NCBI RefSeq assembly: GCF_900100345.1
Contig: NZ_FMTT01000001.1
Location: 1 to 64,000 of the forward strand
Origin: Paenibacillus tianmuensis
GTDB lineage: Bacteria > Bacillota > Bacilli > Paenibacillales > NBRC-103111
Direction: 5' to 3'
Length of the DNA stretch: 64,000 bases
Under the pieces are notes generated by a model. It did no database searches and was not told the DNA's origin. It saw only the letters and a list, made by a program, of their open reading frames with translations. Numbering within the stretch: position 1 is the first letter of the stretch; every line of letters begins with the position of its first letter. This document shows positions 63,562-64,000 of the stretch, piece by piece. Made by a program: the position numbers and the translations under genes.

Positions 63562-64000
63562 ATGGTTCCGCTTATATCCGTCATTATTCCGGCGTGGAAC
63601 GAGTCCCGGCTGCTGGCTTCGACGCTGGAAGCGGTCTCGAAGGCGCAGGCGTCAGCGGAATTTTCATTCGATATGCAGCTCATCGTGGTGGATGACGGAA
63701 GCCGCGACGGTACGGGAGACGTTGCCTGCGCGTGGGCTGACGTCGTCTTGCGTTTTCCTGTGAATTCGGGCAAAGGAGCGGCGATGTTCGCGGGCTGGCA
63801 AGCGGCGTCCGGAGAGATTGTCGTGTTTCTGGACGCTGATCTCGGCAGCACCGCCGAAAAGTTCCCTCTGCTTCTAGAGCCTGTGCTGCGGGGGGAAGCG
63901 GATTTGACCGTGGCGAAGCTTCCGCCGGCAAGCATCCCGGGAGGCTTTGGGCTGGTCAGAGGCTTGGCCGGCCGCGGCGTTCGTCTGCTTAGCGGCTACG
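63562..64000 (+). CDS. Family 2 glycosyltransferase (partial, runs off right edge)
   Basis: The first 146 residues are present. VPLISVIIPAWNESRLLAST opens a GT-A domain; DMQLIVVDDGSRDGTG near 39-54 and FLDADLGSTAEKF near 88-100 supply the nucleotide and metal binding Asp residues. Such enzymes next to steA may add sugars to envelope polymers. ATG 63562 has AAGGGAGAG upstream. The C terminus is outside the window. Confidence 0.9.
   Translation, partial: MVPLISVIIPAWNESRLLASTLEAVSKAQASAEFSFDMQLIVVDDGSRDGTGDVACAWADVVLRFPVNSGKGAAMFAGWQAASGEIVVFLDADLGSTAEKFPLLLEPVLRGEADLTVAKLPPASIPGGFGLVRGLAGRGVRLLSGY

Overview
The window looks like a chromosomal segment of a Gram-positive, endospore-forming member of the Paenibacillaceae (Paenibacillus or a close relative). 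The evidence is the complete spoIIIAA-AH operon followed by accB-accC, asp23/yqhY, amaP, nusB, folD, xseA-xseB, a prenyl synthase, dxs, tlyA, argR, recN, spoIVB and spo0A, which is the conserved Bacillales order, together with Paenibacillus-style YesM/YesN two-component and sugar ABC transport genes. Most of the DNA is fairly GC-rich; a short stretch after spo0A is strikingly AT-rich. No tRNA, rRNA or CRISPR array was seen.

Layout. 1-7.3 kb is a decaying accessory zone: the end of an IS5-family element inserted at the 5' side of a SUKH (SMI1/KNR4) gene, a macrodomain hydrolase, a pentapeptide-repeat protein, a nitrilase remnant, a LysE exporter, a flavodoxin-fold reductase divergent from an HxlR regulator with two palindromic candidate operators, a frameshifted GNAT gene, a HAD phosphatase and a GNAT fragment. 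7.3-12.2 kb is a compact, unusual biosynthetic-looking cluster: a MurF/CapB-like ligase, a PLP enzyme resembling the O2-using arginine oxidases (MppP/RohP/Ind4), a 2-hydroxyacid-dehydrogenase-fold reductase that has lost its catalytic Glu and His, a CapA-like protein and a convergent LMW phosphatase. 12.3-28.6 kb is a carbohydrate locus: DeoR regulator, (alpha/alpha)6 glycosidase, SDR dehydrogenase, a divergent GcvPA/GcvPB pair, YesM/YesN sensor-regulator, lipoprotein binding protein, two permeases and a GH2 beta-galactosidase, with three cre-like sites.

28.9-34.2 kb holds a MerR-thioredoxin pair with a textbook MerR promoter, a GNAT gene, lysC, a DUF441 membrane protein and the comA-comB sulfolactate genes. 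34.3-56.4 kb is the core sporulation, fatty-acid, DNA-repair and isoprenoid block ending in spo0A. SpoIIIAH carries a roughly 100-residue Lys-Pro-Glu tandem repeat. 56.4-62 kb is a low-GC insertion-like interval with small proteins, an unknown 427-residue protein with a long leader, a doubly frameshifted lipoprotein, a copper-amine-oxidase-like secreted protein and an Xre repressor with its candidate operator. The window ends with an AhpD-like protein, steA and the start of a family 2 glycosyltransferase.

The two most promising leads for an undescribed system are the arginine-oxidase-like cluster and the divergent GcvP pair embedded in a sugar operon. Functional links within both are inference from sequence motifs and gene order.
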